DNA of 29,662 nucleotides from DASQVO01 sp035640715. GTDB lineage: Bacteria; Actinomycetota; Actinomycetes; Streptosporangiales; Streptosporangiaceae. The stretch is taken from the NCBI GenBank assembly GCA_035640715.1, contig DASQVO010000468.1:1-29662 (forward strand). Direction: 5' to 3'. This document shows positions 7,478-14,497 of this stretch, piece by piece; positions within the stretch are counted from its first letter, which is position 1; each line of letters opens with the position of its first letter. The position numbers and the translations under genes are program-made. Below the pieces are notes generated by a model. It was not told the DNA's origin, did no database searches, and saw only the letters and a program-made list of their open reading frames with translations.

Positions 7478-8360
7478 CGGCGAGCGGCTCGATGCCGCCC
7501 TGGCCCGCATGTTCGGTCTGTCCAGATCCAGGGCCGCCGAGCTGATCGGTGACGGCATGGTCCTGGTCGCCGGGCGGCCGGCCGCCAAGTCGGACCGGGT
7601 GACAGCGGGCGAGCCGCTGGAGGTGACCCTGCCGCCGCCGCGCCCGGTAGCGCCACCGCGCCCAGTCGAGGGCCTGACGGTCGTCTATGAGGATGACGAC
7701 ATCATGGTGGTGGACAAGCCGATCGGGGTCGCGGCGCACCCGGCACCCGGCTGGACCGGCCCCACCGTGATCGGCGGCCTGCTCGCCGCAGGCCACGCCA
7801 TCGCCACCAGCGGTGCGGCCGAACGCCAGGGCATCGTGCACCGGCTCGATGCCAACACGACCGGCCTGATGGTCCTCGCCAAGAGCGAGGCGGCTTACAG
7901 CGCGCTGAAGCGGGTGTTTCGCGAGCGCGAAGTGGAGAAGCGCTATCACGCGCTTGTTCAGGGACACCCGGATCCGCTGCGCGGAACGGTCGACGCGCCG
8001 ATTGGCAGGCACCCGTCCGGCGACGGCAGGTTCGCGGTAGTCGCGGAGGGACGCCCCAGCGTCACCCACTACGACACGATCGAGGCGTTCCGCGGCGCGA
8101 GCCTGATCGACGTCGATCTGGAGACCGGCAGAACCCACCAGATCCGCGTGCACATGGCCGCGATCAGGCACCCGTGCGTCGGTGACCTGCTATATGGCGC
8201 GGACCCCGTGCTCGCCCAGCGGCTGGGCTTGCGGCGGCAGTGGCTGCACGCCGGCCGCCTTGCGTTCCGCCATCCCGCGGACGGCCGCTGGGTGGAGTTC
8301 CGCAGCGAGTACCCGCCCGATCTCACCCGGGCCCTGGATACCCTGCGGGCCGAGGGCTAG
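7401..8360 (+). CDS. RluA/RluD family 23S rRNA pseudouridine synthase
   Basis: The protein has 319 residues. The N-terminal S4-like RNA-binding domain (about 10-70, ERLDAALARMFGLSRSRAAELI...GRPAAKSDRV) is followed by a proline linker. The catalytic domain contains VVDKPIGVAAHPAPG and the signature HRLDANTTGLMVLAK, whose Asp (residue 150) is the catalytic nucleophile. ETGRTHQIRVHMA and the LHA motif complete it. The start at ATG 7401 has AGGGAG 7 bases upstream and overlaps the lspA end by 77 bp; ATG 7431 is an alternative. The lspA-rluD pairing is conserved in actinobacteria. The gene symbol is often rluD, but the exact target uridines cannot be read from sequence. Confidence 0.94.
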   Translation: MAGTMARMAGMTAPGQRYLPVPEGLDGERLDAALARMFGLSRSRAAELIGDGMVLVAGRPAAKSDRVTAGEPLEVTLPPPRPVAPPRPVEGLTVVYEDDDIMVVDKPIGVAAHPAPGWTGPTVIGGLLAAGHAIATSGAAERQGIVHRLDANTTGLMVLAKSEAAYSALKRVFREREVEKRYHALVQGHPDPLRGTVDAPIGRHPSGDGRFAVVAEGRPSVTHYDTIEAFRGASLIDVDLETGRTHQIRVHMAAIRHPCVGDLLYGADPVLAQRLGLRRQWLHAGRLAFRHPADGRWVEFRSEYPPDLTRALDTLRAEG

Positions 8361-8389
8361 CCAGAGCCCGGAGACCGGGGAGGAGTCCT

Positions 8390-8488
8390 GTGGCCGGCCT
8401 CATGAAGCGGCTTGCCCTGGGCAGCTACGTCATCATCTCCGTCGGCATCGGCCGCCCGGTCAACGCTGACCGGTTCAGCCGGATCTAA
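8390..8488 (+). CDS. Small 32-residue ORF downstream of rluD
   Basis: This short frame has an almost perfect ribosome site, GGGGAGGAG (8377-8385), 4 bases before GTG 8390. It reads VAGLMKRLALGSYVIISVGI and then GRPVNADRFSRI, with TAA at 8486-8488. The protein is basic at the N-terminus, has one short hydrophobic segment (about 8-20) and a polar tail. An internal ATG at 8402 would give 28 residues. It starts 29 bp after the rluD stop and ends 8 bp before the converging nitrilase stop. I recognise no family. The strong Shine-Dalgarno is the main argument that it is translated. Confidence 0.42.
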   Translation: MAGLMKRLALGSYVIISVGIGRPVNADRFSRI

Positions 8489-8496
8489 GTAACGCG

Positions 8497-9372
8497 TCAC
8501 ACCTCCACGGCGGCGAGGTGGGTGTACGTCTCCGGGCGGCGGTCACGCCACAGGCGGGCCCCCTTCGAGCGCGCGTGCGCGGCGTTGATCCCGCCGGCCA
8601 CGTCGATGTCGGCGATCGCGAAGGACCCTTCCGAGGCGGCGCCCGTCTCGGCCACCACCTGGCCCAGGGGGTCGATGATCTGGCTGTTCCCGAAGAAGGA
8701 CAGGCCGCCAAGAGGGCCGGTGAAGTTGGACGAGACGAACCACCGCGCGTTCTCCACCGCCCGCGCCTTCCCGAACAGCAGGTAGTGCTCGACGGACAGC
8801 GCGCCCTCCGGCGTGGCCTCGTCGGGACGCAGCGACCACGCGGTCGACATCACCATCAGTTCCGCGCCCTGCAGGGCCAGCTCGCGGCAGGATTCTGGCC
8901 ATGCCTGGTCGTAGCAGATCAGCATGCCGATCCGGCCGAGCGGAGTGTCGAAGACCGGCCACTGGTGGCCGCGTGACCAGATGACCTGCTCGGTGATGCC
9001 GACATGGACCTTCCGGTACACGCCGAGGACGCCCTCCGGGCCCGCCAGGACGGTGGCGTTGAAGATCGCTCCCGGCCGGGACCCGCGTTCGGTCATCCCG
9101 AAGATGACATGGATGCCGAGGTCGCTCGCGGCCTGGGTCAGCTCAGTGACCCGGGGCCCGCCGAGCGGCTCGGCCGTCTCGTAGGTGGCTTGCAGTACTG
9201 CGGGCTCGTCGCCCAGGGCGAGGATGGCCGGGTATCCCTGCAGGCTGGTCTCTGGGAAGACCACCAGTTCCACGCCGGCCCGGGCCGCCTCCTCCATCCC
9301 GGCCAGGTGATTCTTGATGCTCATGTCGATGTCGTAGGTACCCGGGAACGCCCAGGTGGCGATGACGGCCAT
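8497..9372 (-). CDS. Carbon-nitrogen hydrolase (nitrilase superfamily)
   Basis: This nitrilase-superfamily amidohydrolase has 291 residues. The catalytic triad is visible: E41 in VVFPETSLQGYP, K121 in YRKVHVG and C153 in LICYDQAWPE. The conserved FGKARAVENARWFVSSN region is also present. Members hydrolyse nitriles, amides or N-carbamoyl compounds; the substrate here cannot be assigned. ATG 9372 has AAGGAG 5 bases upstream. The gene is the last of a minus-strand operon, 33 bp after the asparaginase-like gene and behind an NCS1 permease. I therefore infer a role in breaking down an imported nitrogenous ring compound or amide. Confidence 0.9.
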   Translation of the reverse strand: MAVIATWAFPGTYDIDMSIKNHLAGMEEAARAGVELVVFPETSLQGYPAILALGDEPAVLQATYETAEPLGGPRVTELTQAASDLGIHVIFGMTERGSRPGAIFNATVLAGPEGVLGVYRKVHVGITEQVIWSRGHQWPVFDTPLGRIGMLICYDQAWPESCRELALQGAELMVMSTAWSLRPDEATPEGALSVEHYLLFGKARAVENARWFVSSNFTGPLGGLSFFGNSQIIDPLGQVVAETGAASEGSFAIADIDVAGGINAAHARSKGARLWRDRRPETYTHLAAVEV

Positions 9373-9405
9373 GGTGCTCCTTCCGATCGCTGCGGTGCTG
9401 GCGGG

Positions 9406-11118
9406 CTAGTGGGTATCGAAGATGTGCTGATAGGCGGCCACCGCGGCGTGCACCCGGTCGGTCTCGCCTGGGTCCGGGCGGGCGGGGTCGGCGGCTGGCG
9501 GGAGCACGCCCAGCTTGAGCAGGGCGGCGAGCAGCAGGACGCGAGCCTTGGTGGCTGTCAGATTGTTGCCGGAGATGGCCCACGGCTCCTGGCGGGGCGC
9601 GAAGCCGGCCGTGTTGCCGCGGCCGCATTTGACCACCGGCACTCCTGACATGGCCGCGGCCTGCAGGGCGGCGTCCGTGGCCGGGTCCATGGAACCGTAG
9701 GGGTTCGCGCCTTCCGCCACGATGCCGGCCAGCTGGTGCGAGCGGCGGGCGTGGTCGAGCCAGCCAGTGATCCCGGCGGGGCCGCAGCCGTCCGTGTAGC
9801 GGCCATAGGTGACGATGGTGACCGCGGGCATCGCGCCGGGCTCCAGCCGTCCCTGGCCGTCCTTGACGGCCACCTCCCCGCGCAGGCCCGGCACGGAGGA
9901 GGGCAGGGCGGGAAGCCGCAGCTCGCTGCGCCAGGTGTGCCGGGCCTGCGGCCGGAACGTCACTACCGGCCGGCCCGAGCCTTCGATGCTCCCGACGATG
10001 CCGCCGAACCCGCCGGTCGCGACGTAGTTGCCGGGCCGGGCGTCGGTCTTCGCGACCTGTCGGGCAGCGTAGACGACCTCGTCGACGATCATCACCGCGC
10101 CGATGTCGTCCCGCCCCGCCTCGTCCGCCCATACCCGGCTGACCAGATACCGGACGCCGTCGACGATGTTCCGGTCGCCGTCGGCCGACAGCGTCCCATG
10201 CGGCCGCTGCGCGGAGTGCCCGACTAGCGGGACCGTGATGTCCAGGAGCAGGCTGAACCAGTACAGCGATTCTTCCGTGGTGGGGCTGCCCTCCAGCCAC
10301 TGGCCGCCGGTGAACTGCCCGGAACCGAGCGTCTCCTGCAGCAGGCTGGTGGCCCGGGCCAGCGCCGCCACGTCCGGCTCCGTCCGCAGGTGCCGGGGGA
10401 AGTAGCCGAAATAGTCGGTTCCGCGCCGTTCGGGAGCGATATCCGACGTCGCGCGGGCGGCACCGTCCGGCGTGAGCTCGTGGTCGGTGCGGAGTGCGCC
10501 GGCCAGGCCCTTGCGATACCCGCCGGACGGGATGGCGCGGAAGAACGCGAAGCGGGCGCGGCTGGACAGCAGGCGCCCGCCGCCCTCGTTGTCCACGCCG
10601 AACCGGTCGATCTCCTCATACAGCCGCGAGGCGTCTGGGTAGAAGGTCTGCCGCTGCAGTTCCTCGGGCGCGCCATCGGTCAGCCCGGAGCCGGGCCACT
10701 CCGTGTCGCCGCGGGCCCGGGCCGTGTAGGGGAGCAGGAACGGCCCGTCCGCGGGGTCGAGGACCACCCGCAGGACCGGGCGCCAGCCGCGGTCCACGGC
10801 CTCTGGCGGGTGATCCCCCGGCCCGGCCGGGTGAAAGACGCCGTCCGGGCCGAGGTAGCCGTCGGGGGGCGCGTACAGGTCAGCGCTGTCGCTCTCCAGC
10901 GGGTGGCCGCTGAACTGCTCGACGTAGACCACTGCGGGGGCCGCCAGCCGCTGTGCCCGCAATGTGTCCGAATGGTCGCCTGTGCGGTCGCCGCCGATGG
11001 CCAGATCGTCATCGCCGTCGGCCACTGGGCCCCGGGTGGCCCGGGTACGCAGGGGCGGCGTGTTCTGGATGGTGGCCGTCGGCCCCGAGAAGACCGCGAT
11101 CAAAGGAAGCTCGCTCAT
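9406..11118 (-). CDS. Large asparaginase-fold protein with altered active site
   Basis: The protein has 570 residues, against about 330 for ordinary asparaginases. Similarity to the L-asparaginase fold starts at LPLIAVFSGPTATIQ. It is clear in TTEESLYWFS, SADGDRNIVDGVRYLV, a GAVMIVDEVVYAARQVAKT segment and the C-terminal domain (GVPVVKCGRGN...GNNLTATKARVLLLAALLKLG). The lysine of the xVxKT motif is kept. The usual HGTDTMEE box reads EGSPTTEES, so the catalytic Thr-Asp is replaced by Ser-Pro. A long insert of about 200 residues lies between the first motif and this box. It may act on another amide or be non-catalytic. ATG 11118 has GGGAGA 6 bases upstream. It is the second gene of the NCS1-nitrilase operon. 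Confidence 0.72.
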   Translation of the reverse strand: MSELPLIAVFSGPTATIQNTPPLRTRATRGPVADGDDDLAIGGDRTGDHSDTLRAQRLAAPAVVYVEQFSGHPLESDSADLYAPPDGYLGPDGVFHPAGPGDHPPEAVDRGWRPVLRVVLDPADGPFLLPYTARARGDTEWPGSGLTDGAPEELQRQTFYPDASRLYEEIDRFGVDNEGGGRLLSSRARFAFFRAIPSGGYRKGLAGALRTDHELTPDGAARATSDIAPERRGTDYFGYFPRHLRTEPDVAALARATSLLQETLGSGQFTGGQWLEGSPTTEESLYWFSLLLDITVPLVGHSAQRPHGTLSADGDRNIVDGVRYLVSRVWADEAGRDDIGAVMIVDEVVYAARQVAKTDARPGNYVATGGFGGIVGSIEGSGRPVVTFRPQARHTWRSELRLPALPSSVPGLRGEVAVKDGQGRLEPGAMPAVTIVTYGRYTDGCGPAGITGWLDHARRSHQLAGIVAEGANPYGSMDPATDAALQAAAMSGVPVVKCGRGNTAGFAPRQEPWAISGNNLTATKARVLLLAALLKLGVLPPAADPARPDPGETDRVHAAVAAYQHIFDTH

Positions 11119-11140
11119 GCTGTGTCTCCCGCTCGCTTCC

Positions 11141-11205
11141 GGGGCGCTTTGAGGCGCCGCCTTCCCTCGCTCGTTCCTTGCTCAGTCCAGGCGGCGCCGC
11201 GCCCC
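11141..11205 (-). other. Long intra-operon hairpin
   Basis: GGGGCGC (11141-11147) and GGCGCCGCC (11153-11161) pair with GGCGGCGCC (11190-11198) and GCGCCCC (11199-11205). This gives a 16-bp stem with one 5-base bulge, inside the 97-bp gap between the permease and the asparaginase-like gene. It may attenuate transcription or stabilise one mRNA end so that the two genes are expressed at different levels. Confidence 0.6.
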
Positions 11206-11215
11206 TCCAGCTCGC

Positions 11216-12859
11216 TCACGCGACCTCTCCCTCGGGGACATCCAGCGAGGACGCCGCCAGCCTGGCCGGCATGCCGAGCTGGACGCGGTCCGCGGTGCCG
11301 GGCGCCTTGCAGCTGTCGTGGCAGTCGCCGTCGGTGCTGCAGCACAGCGAGCAGATCAGGCCCTCGTGATGCGGGCAGCCGGCCATATCGATCCGGTCGT
11401 AGGTTCCATGGCACTGGACGCAGAACAGTTCCGCGCCGTCGGGCAGTTCGCTGGCCCGGGCGATGTAGTACTTGCCGCGGGTGGCCCAGGCCACCAGAGG
11501 CGGCAGCACCAGGGCGACGCCGAGGGCGAGGAACGCCGACACGGCCTTGAGGGTGGGCCCGAACGCCCCGAAGTACGCGGCGAACGACACCGCCGTGGCC
11601 ACGATCATCGACCCGAAGCCGACCGGGTTGAAGTTGTACAGGTGGGCCCGCTTGAACTCGATCAGCGGCGGGCTGAGCTTCAGCAGTTTCTTGTTCAGCA
11701 CCAGATCGGAGACGATGCAGCCGATCCACGCGACGGCCAGATTGGAGTACACGGCGAGGACCTTGTCCATCTCGGCGAAGATGTTGGCCTCCATGATCAC
11801 GAGGCCCAGGCCCACTTGGAGAAAGAGCCACACCACCCGGCCGGGATGGCGGTGCAGCAGCCGGGAGAAGAAATTCGACCAGGAAAGCGAGCCCGAATAG
11901 GCATTCATGATGTTGATCTTCACCTGGGACAGGATGACCAGCGCGCAGGCGATGACCAAGGCGATCTCGTTGTTCCCGAAGATCCTGGCGAAGGCCTGGT
12001 CGAACATGACCACCGGCTGGTCCGCGGCCGCCGCCCCGACACGCGGCAGGGCGTAGCCGGTGAGCAGCAGGCCCGCGAGGAACGCGAAGATGAAGATGAA
12101 GATCATGCCCGGCCCGCCGAAGATCACCGAAAGCCACCAGCTGCGGCGGTTCTCCGCTGTCCGGTCCGGCATGAATCGCAGGTAGTCGCCCTGTTCACCG
12201 GACTGGGCCGCACCGGAGAGCTGGGCTGCGGCCACGGCGAACAGGCCCAGAGCCGTGAGGCTGCCCGCGGTGCCGGTGGGGTGGAGCCGGGTCACCACGT
12301 GCACGGAACCGGGCGCCACCAGCACGGCGATGATCCCCATGAACAGCAGGGCCAGCCAGACCGGCTGGCTCCACGCCTGGAAGCGGGCGGTGAACCGCAT
12401 CCCGTAGATCACGAGCGGGATGATCAGCACGCTGACGATCACGTAGCTGATCCGGATCGGTATATGCGTGAGAGCGGTGACCGCCTGGGCCATGATGGCG
12501 CCCTCGAACGCGAGATAAATGAGCGTGAACGTCGCGTACACGAGCGACGTGATCGTCGAGCCGAGATATCCGAATCCCGCGCCGCGGGTCAGCAGGTCTA
12601 TATCAATATTCTTATCCGCGATGTGATACGCGATCGGCAGAGCGGTGAGAAAGATAATGGCACCGGAAAGGACGAAACCTCCGATCGCGTTCGGGAAACC
12701 GAAGCCGAGGGCGAAACTGCCGGCCAGTGCATAACCCGCCATCGCGGCCAGGCTGCCGATAGCGGTGATCCATACTTGCCAGGGGTGCCATTTCCGGAAC
12801 GCGCTGGGCGTATACCGGAGGGAGTAGTCCTCCTTGGCCGGGTCGTCCGCGAGTCGCAT
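11216..12859 (-). CDS. NCS1 family nucleobase:cation symporter with C-terminal Cys-rich domain
   Basis: This 547-residue purine/cytosine permease-like transporter (NCS1) has about 12 hydrophobic segments from residue 25 to 460 and family-typical stretches such as GGFVLSGAIIFLTALPIAYHI and YSGSLSWSNFFSRL. NCS1 proteins import nucleobases, hydantoins or allantoin with a cation. A tail of about 70 residues contains eight cysteines (C480, C483, C495, C503, C506, C507, C513 and C517) plus histidines in FCVQCHGTY...CPHH...ICSLCC...C...CK, most likely a metal-binding module. I chose ATG 12859 (GGAAG 5 bases upstream) over GTG 12886, which lacks a ribosome site. It is the first gene of the asparaginase-like/nitrilase operon and is divergent from a GntR-type regulator. 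Confidence 0.88.
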   Translation of the reverse strand: MRLADDPAKEDYSLRYTPSAFRKWHPWQVWITAIGSLAAMAGYALAGSFALGFGFPNAIGGFVLSGAIIFLTALPIAYHIADKNIDIDLLTRGAGFGYLGSTITSLVYATFTLIYLAFEGAIMAQAVTALTHIPIRISYVIVSVLIIPLVIYGMRFTARFQAWSQPVWLALLFMGIIAVLVAPGSVHVVTRLHPTGTAGSLTALGLFAVAAAQLSGAAQSGEQGDYLRFMPDRTAENRRSWWLSVIFGGPGMIFIFIFAFLAGLLLTGYALPRVGAAAADQPVVMFDQAFARIFGNNEIALVIACALVILSQVKINIMNAYSGSLSWSNFFSRLLHRHPGRVVWLFLQVGLGLVIMEANIFAEMDKVLAVYSNLAVAWIGCIVSDLVLNKKLLKLSPPLIEFKRAHLYNFNPVGFGSMIVATAVSFAAYFGAFGPTLKAVSAFLALGVALVLPPLVAWATRGKYYIARASELPDGAELFCVQCHGTYDRIDMAGCPHHEGLICSLCCSTDGDCHDSCKAPGTADRVQLGMPARLAASSLDVPEGEVA

Positions 12860-12932
12860 CGCCTCTTCCTTCCTCGTAGGGGGCACGGCACGAGGGAGCG
12901 AGACGATCTTCGGGACGGCAGATCACAGAGAT

Positions 12933-13022
12933 GTTACTGCGACGTAGGCGGCCAGTTACGCCACTCCGGAATTATGCAGGCACCGGCGTTACTGGGAAAA
13001 TCCGGCCGACCGGGTAAGTTAC
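12933..13022. promoter_or_regulatory. Divergent control region with four GTTAC direct repeats
   Basis: GTTAC occurs at 12933-12937, 12955-12959, 12988-12992 and 13018-13022, at steps of 22, 33 and 30 bp, close to whole helical turns. On the minus strand CATAAT at 12971-12976 is a fair -10 for the permease operon, and one repeat lies just upstream of it. The region separates the permease from the GntR-type gene, so the repeats are plausible binding sites for that regulator. Confidence 0.4.
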
Positions 13023-13089
13023 GCTGCTTAGCGGAAGATGTTATATATGTGAAATACTCTGTTTACCGGGCCAGGTTGTACTGGCGGCA

Positions 13090-13596
13090 ATGGCCAGTAT
13101 TCATAGCAGGGCACAGCGGGTGTCGTTGATACGGGACTTGCTGCGCGAGTATCTTCTCCATGGCGGACCGCGGCTGGGGCAGCGACTGGCGCATGAGTAC
13201 ACGCTCTGCCGGGAACTCGGCTGCAGACGGAACGTACTCCGCGAGGCACTTTCGCTGCTCGCCGCGTACGGGCTCGTCCACCGTGAGCGCGGCCGCGGGA
13301 CCCATGTCCTGACCACGAGCCCGGCGATCCGTATCGACCAAGGGCTCGACCTGATGGCCGCGCTCCGCGCCGAGGCCGACCAGCCTGCCGCCGGGACGCC
13401 GGCCAGGGGGACGCCGACGACGGCGCGGCGGGTCAGCAGGGGCAGCGGGTCAGCAGGGGCAGCGGGTCAGCCGCGCATGTTGACCGCGTTCACCCGCACC
13501 GGGCGGATGGTCACCTTGACCCGTGACTGGCCCGGCAGGTCGTGCTCGCGGAGATCCGCCTTGTACTTCGCGCCGACCTGGTCCGCGAAGGAGTAG
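13090..13596 (+). CDS. GntR-type winged-helix regulator, DNA-binding domain only
   Basis: The frame encodes 168 residues, but only about residues 10-80 resemble a known family. LIRDLLREYLLHGG...LAHEYTLCRELGCRRNVLREALSLLAAYGLVHRERGRGTHVL is a GntR winged helix (FadR-like VxREALxxLxxxGLVxxRxGxGT). No FCD or UTRA effector domain follows. After a Gly/Ala/Thr linker with 17-bp tandem repeats, the last 43 codons run antisense over the 3' end of the PPOX gene, so the tail is probably accidental. Either the gene is truncated, or it is a stand-alone DNA-binding domain. It is divergent from the NCS1 operon, its likely target. The ribosome site before ATG 13090 is weak. Confidence 0.68.
   Translation: MASIHSRAQRVSLIRDLLREYLLHGGPRLGQRLAHEYTLCRELGCRRNVLREALSLLAAYGLVHRERGRGTHVLTTSPAIRIDQGLDLMAALRAEADQPAAGTPARGTPTTARRVSRGSGSAGAAGQPRMLTAFTRTGRMVTLTRDWPGRSCSRRSALYFAPTWSAKE
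13430..13471. repeat. 2.5 tandem copies of a 17-bp repeat
   Basis: GGGTCAGCAGGGGCAGC stands at 13430-13446 and 13447-13463, and the first 8 bases recur at 13464-13471. The unit is not a multiple of three. It spans the PPOX stop codon (13467-13469) and the junction where the GntR frame loses family resemblance, so slippage here may have truncated that gene. Confidence 0.8.
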
Positions 13597-13862
13597 TCGT
13601 CGTCCGGCGAGATCTCGGCGTCGCCGCGGAGTTCCAGGTAGCGGTAGGGGACGGCCAGGTCGAGGATGAACAGGCACGCCGCCGGGTTCGCGAGCAGATT
13701 CTTCGTCTTCTGCCGGGCCGTGTTGAGCGAGATGCTGACCGTGTCGCCGTCCGCGAGGAACCAGACTTCCGACAGTTGCGGCCGACCGTCCGGGCCGACC
13801 GTGCCGAGGGTCGCGACCTGGCTGTCGAGCAGGTCGCGATGGGAAGAGGGGATCGCTGGCAT
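13467..13862 (-). CDS. PPOX class F420-dependent/pyridoxamine-oxidase-like flavoprotein
   Basis: This small split-barrel protein has 131 residues. The family pattern is MPAIPSSHRDLLDSQVATLGTV, then GRPQLSEVWFLADGDTVSIS, then RQKTKNLLANPAACLFILD, then a C-terminal barrel strand. This is typical of actinobacterial PPOX class enzymes that bind F420 or FMN. ATG 13862 has AAGGAGA 4 bases upstream. It is transcribed toward the GntR-type gene, and their 3' ends overlap. The substrate is not predictable. Confidence 0.88.
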   Translation of the reverse strand: MPAIPSSHRDLLDSQVATLGTVGPDGRPQLSEVWFLADGDTVSISLNTARQKTKNLLANPAACLFILDLAVPYRYLELRGDAEISPDDDYSFADQVGAKYKADLREHDLPGQSRVKVTIRPVRVNAVNMRG

Positions 13863-13982
13863 GGGTCTCCTTTGCTCCCCGCCAGGCTAGCGGCGTCCCC
13901 GTATCCGAGGCCAGGGATTCGCGCTCAGGTCATGCCGGTCCCGATCACCAGAACCCGTGCTATGGAACCCGTAGCTCGCCCC

Positions 13983-14057
13983 TCAGATCGGGTAGGTGAT
14001 GGGTCCGGTGGTGTAGGTGCGGCCGGATGGGGTGGTCCATGTGTGGTAGCCGACGCA
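13983..14057 (-). pseudogene. C-terminal remnant of an HNH/DUF222 (13E12-type) protein
   Basis: On the minus strand the frame reads HTWTTPSGRTYTTGP and then ITYPI and a TGA stop at 13983-13985. This is the usual end of actinobacterial DUF222/HNH-endonuclease proteins. The frame is cut at about 14060, where the transposon remnant begins; no other part of the gene is seen in the window. It looks like a gene destroyed by the insertion or by a later deletion. Confidence 0.6.
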
Positions 14058-14090
14058 CATCAGTTACTGCACAGTCTTTCAGCTTGTCGT

Positions 14091-14379
14091 TTAACCTGCG
14101 CGTTCTCGCCGTGCCTTGAGCGTGAGTTCTCTCTTCGTCGTTTTCCCCACGTCGTGGCGGGGTGCTGGGCGGCGGTTCTTCGATCCTGGCGGGCGTCCGG
14201 GGCCGGGCTTGCCGGGTTTTGGTGCACCAGCGGGCTGGGTGGCCTTCGCGCGGATGTTCCTAAACCCCCGGCGGACGCGGGCCGGGGTGAGCCGCCCGGG
14301 CGGCGCGGGCCGTTCCCAGGGGAGGCGCAGGTCGGTGGCGAGCGGGCGGGCGAACCGGAGCTGGGCATGGCAGGTGATA
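14091..14379 (-). pseudogene. Transposase 3' exon, downstream of the group II intron
   Basis: From 14379 the minus strand reads (AT)T-ATC-ACC-TGC and continues as ITCHAQLRFARPLATDLR, then LPWERPAPPGRL, then PGRPPGSKNRR, to TAA at 14091-14093. This is the expected C-terminus of the transposase whose upstream part ends at 16578. Joined at the intron borders, the frame is continuous (WTWLIITCHAQLRFARP). Confidence 0.75.
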
Positions 14380-14442
14380 GTTGGGTCGGACCGGGGCGCC
14401 CTGCCGGGATTGCTCCCGGTGGGTTTCCCCGGCCCGCCCGCC

Positions 14443-14478
14443 GCACCCGGCGTGCGAATTACTCCGCACCGGGCGCTC
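14443..14478 (-). ncRNA. Group II intron domain V
   Basis: The minus strand from 14478 reads GAGCGCCCGGTGCG, a short loop segment GAGTAATT, then CGCACGCCGGGTGC. The AGC catalytic triad is at the 5' side, with the two-part stem and bulge typical of domain V. It stands 19 bp after the maturase stop, as expected. Confidence 0.85.
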
Positions 14479-14497
14479 CGCGCGTCTTACCCGCTGG

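Noticed and set aside
11318..13129. 603-codon plus-strand frame
   Set aside because: Antisense of the NCS1 permease and its control region; no domain visible.
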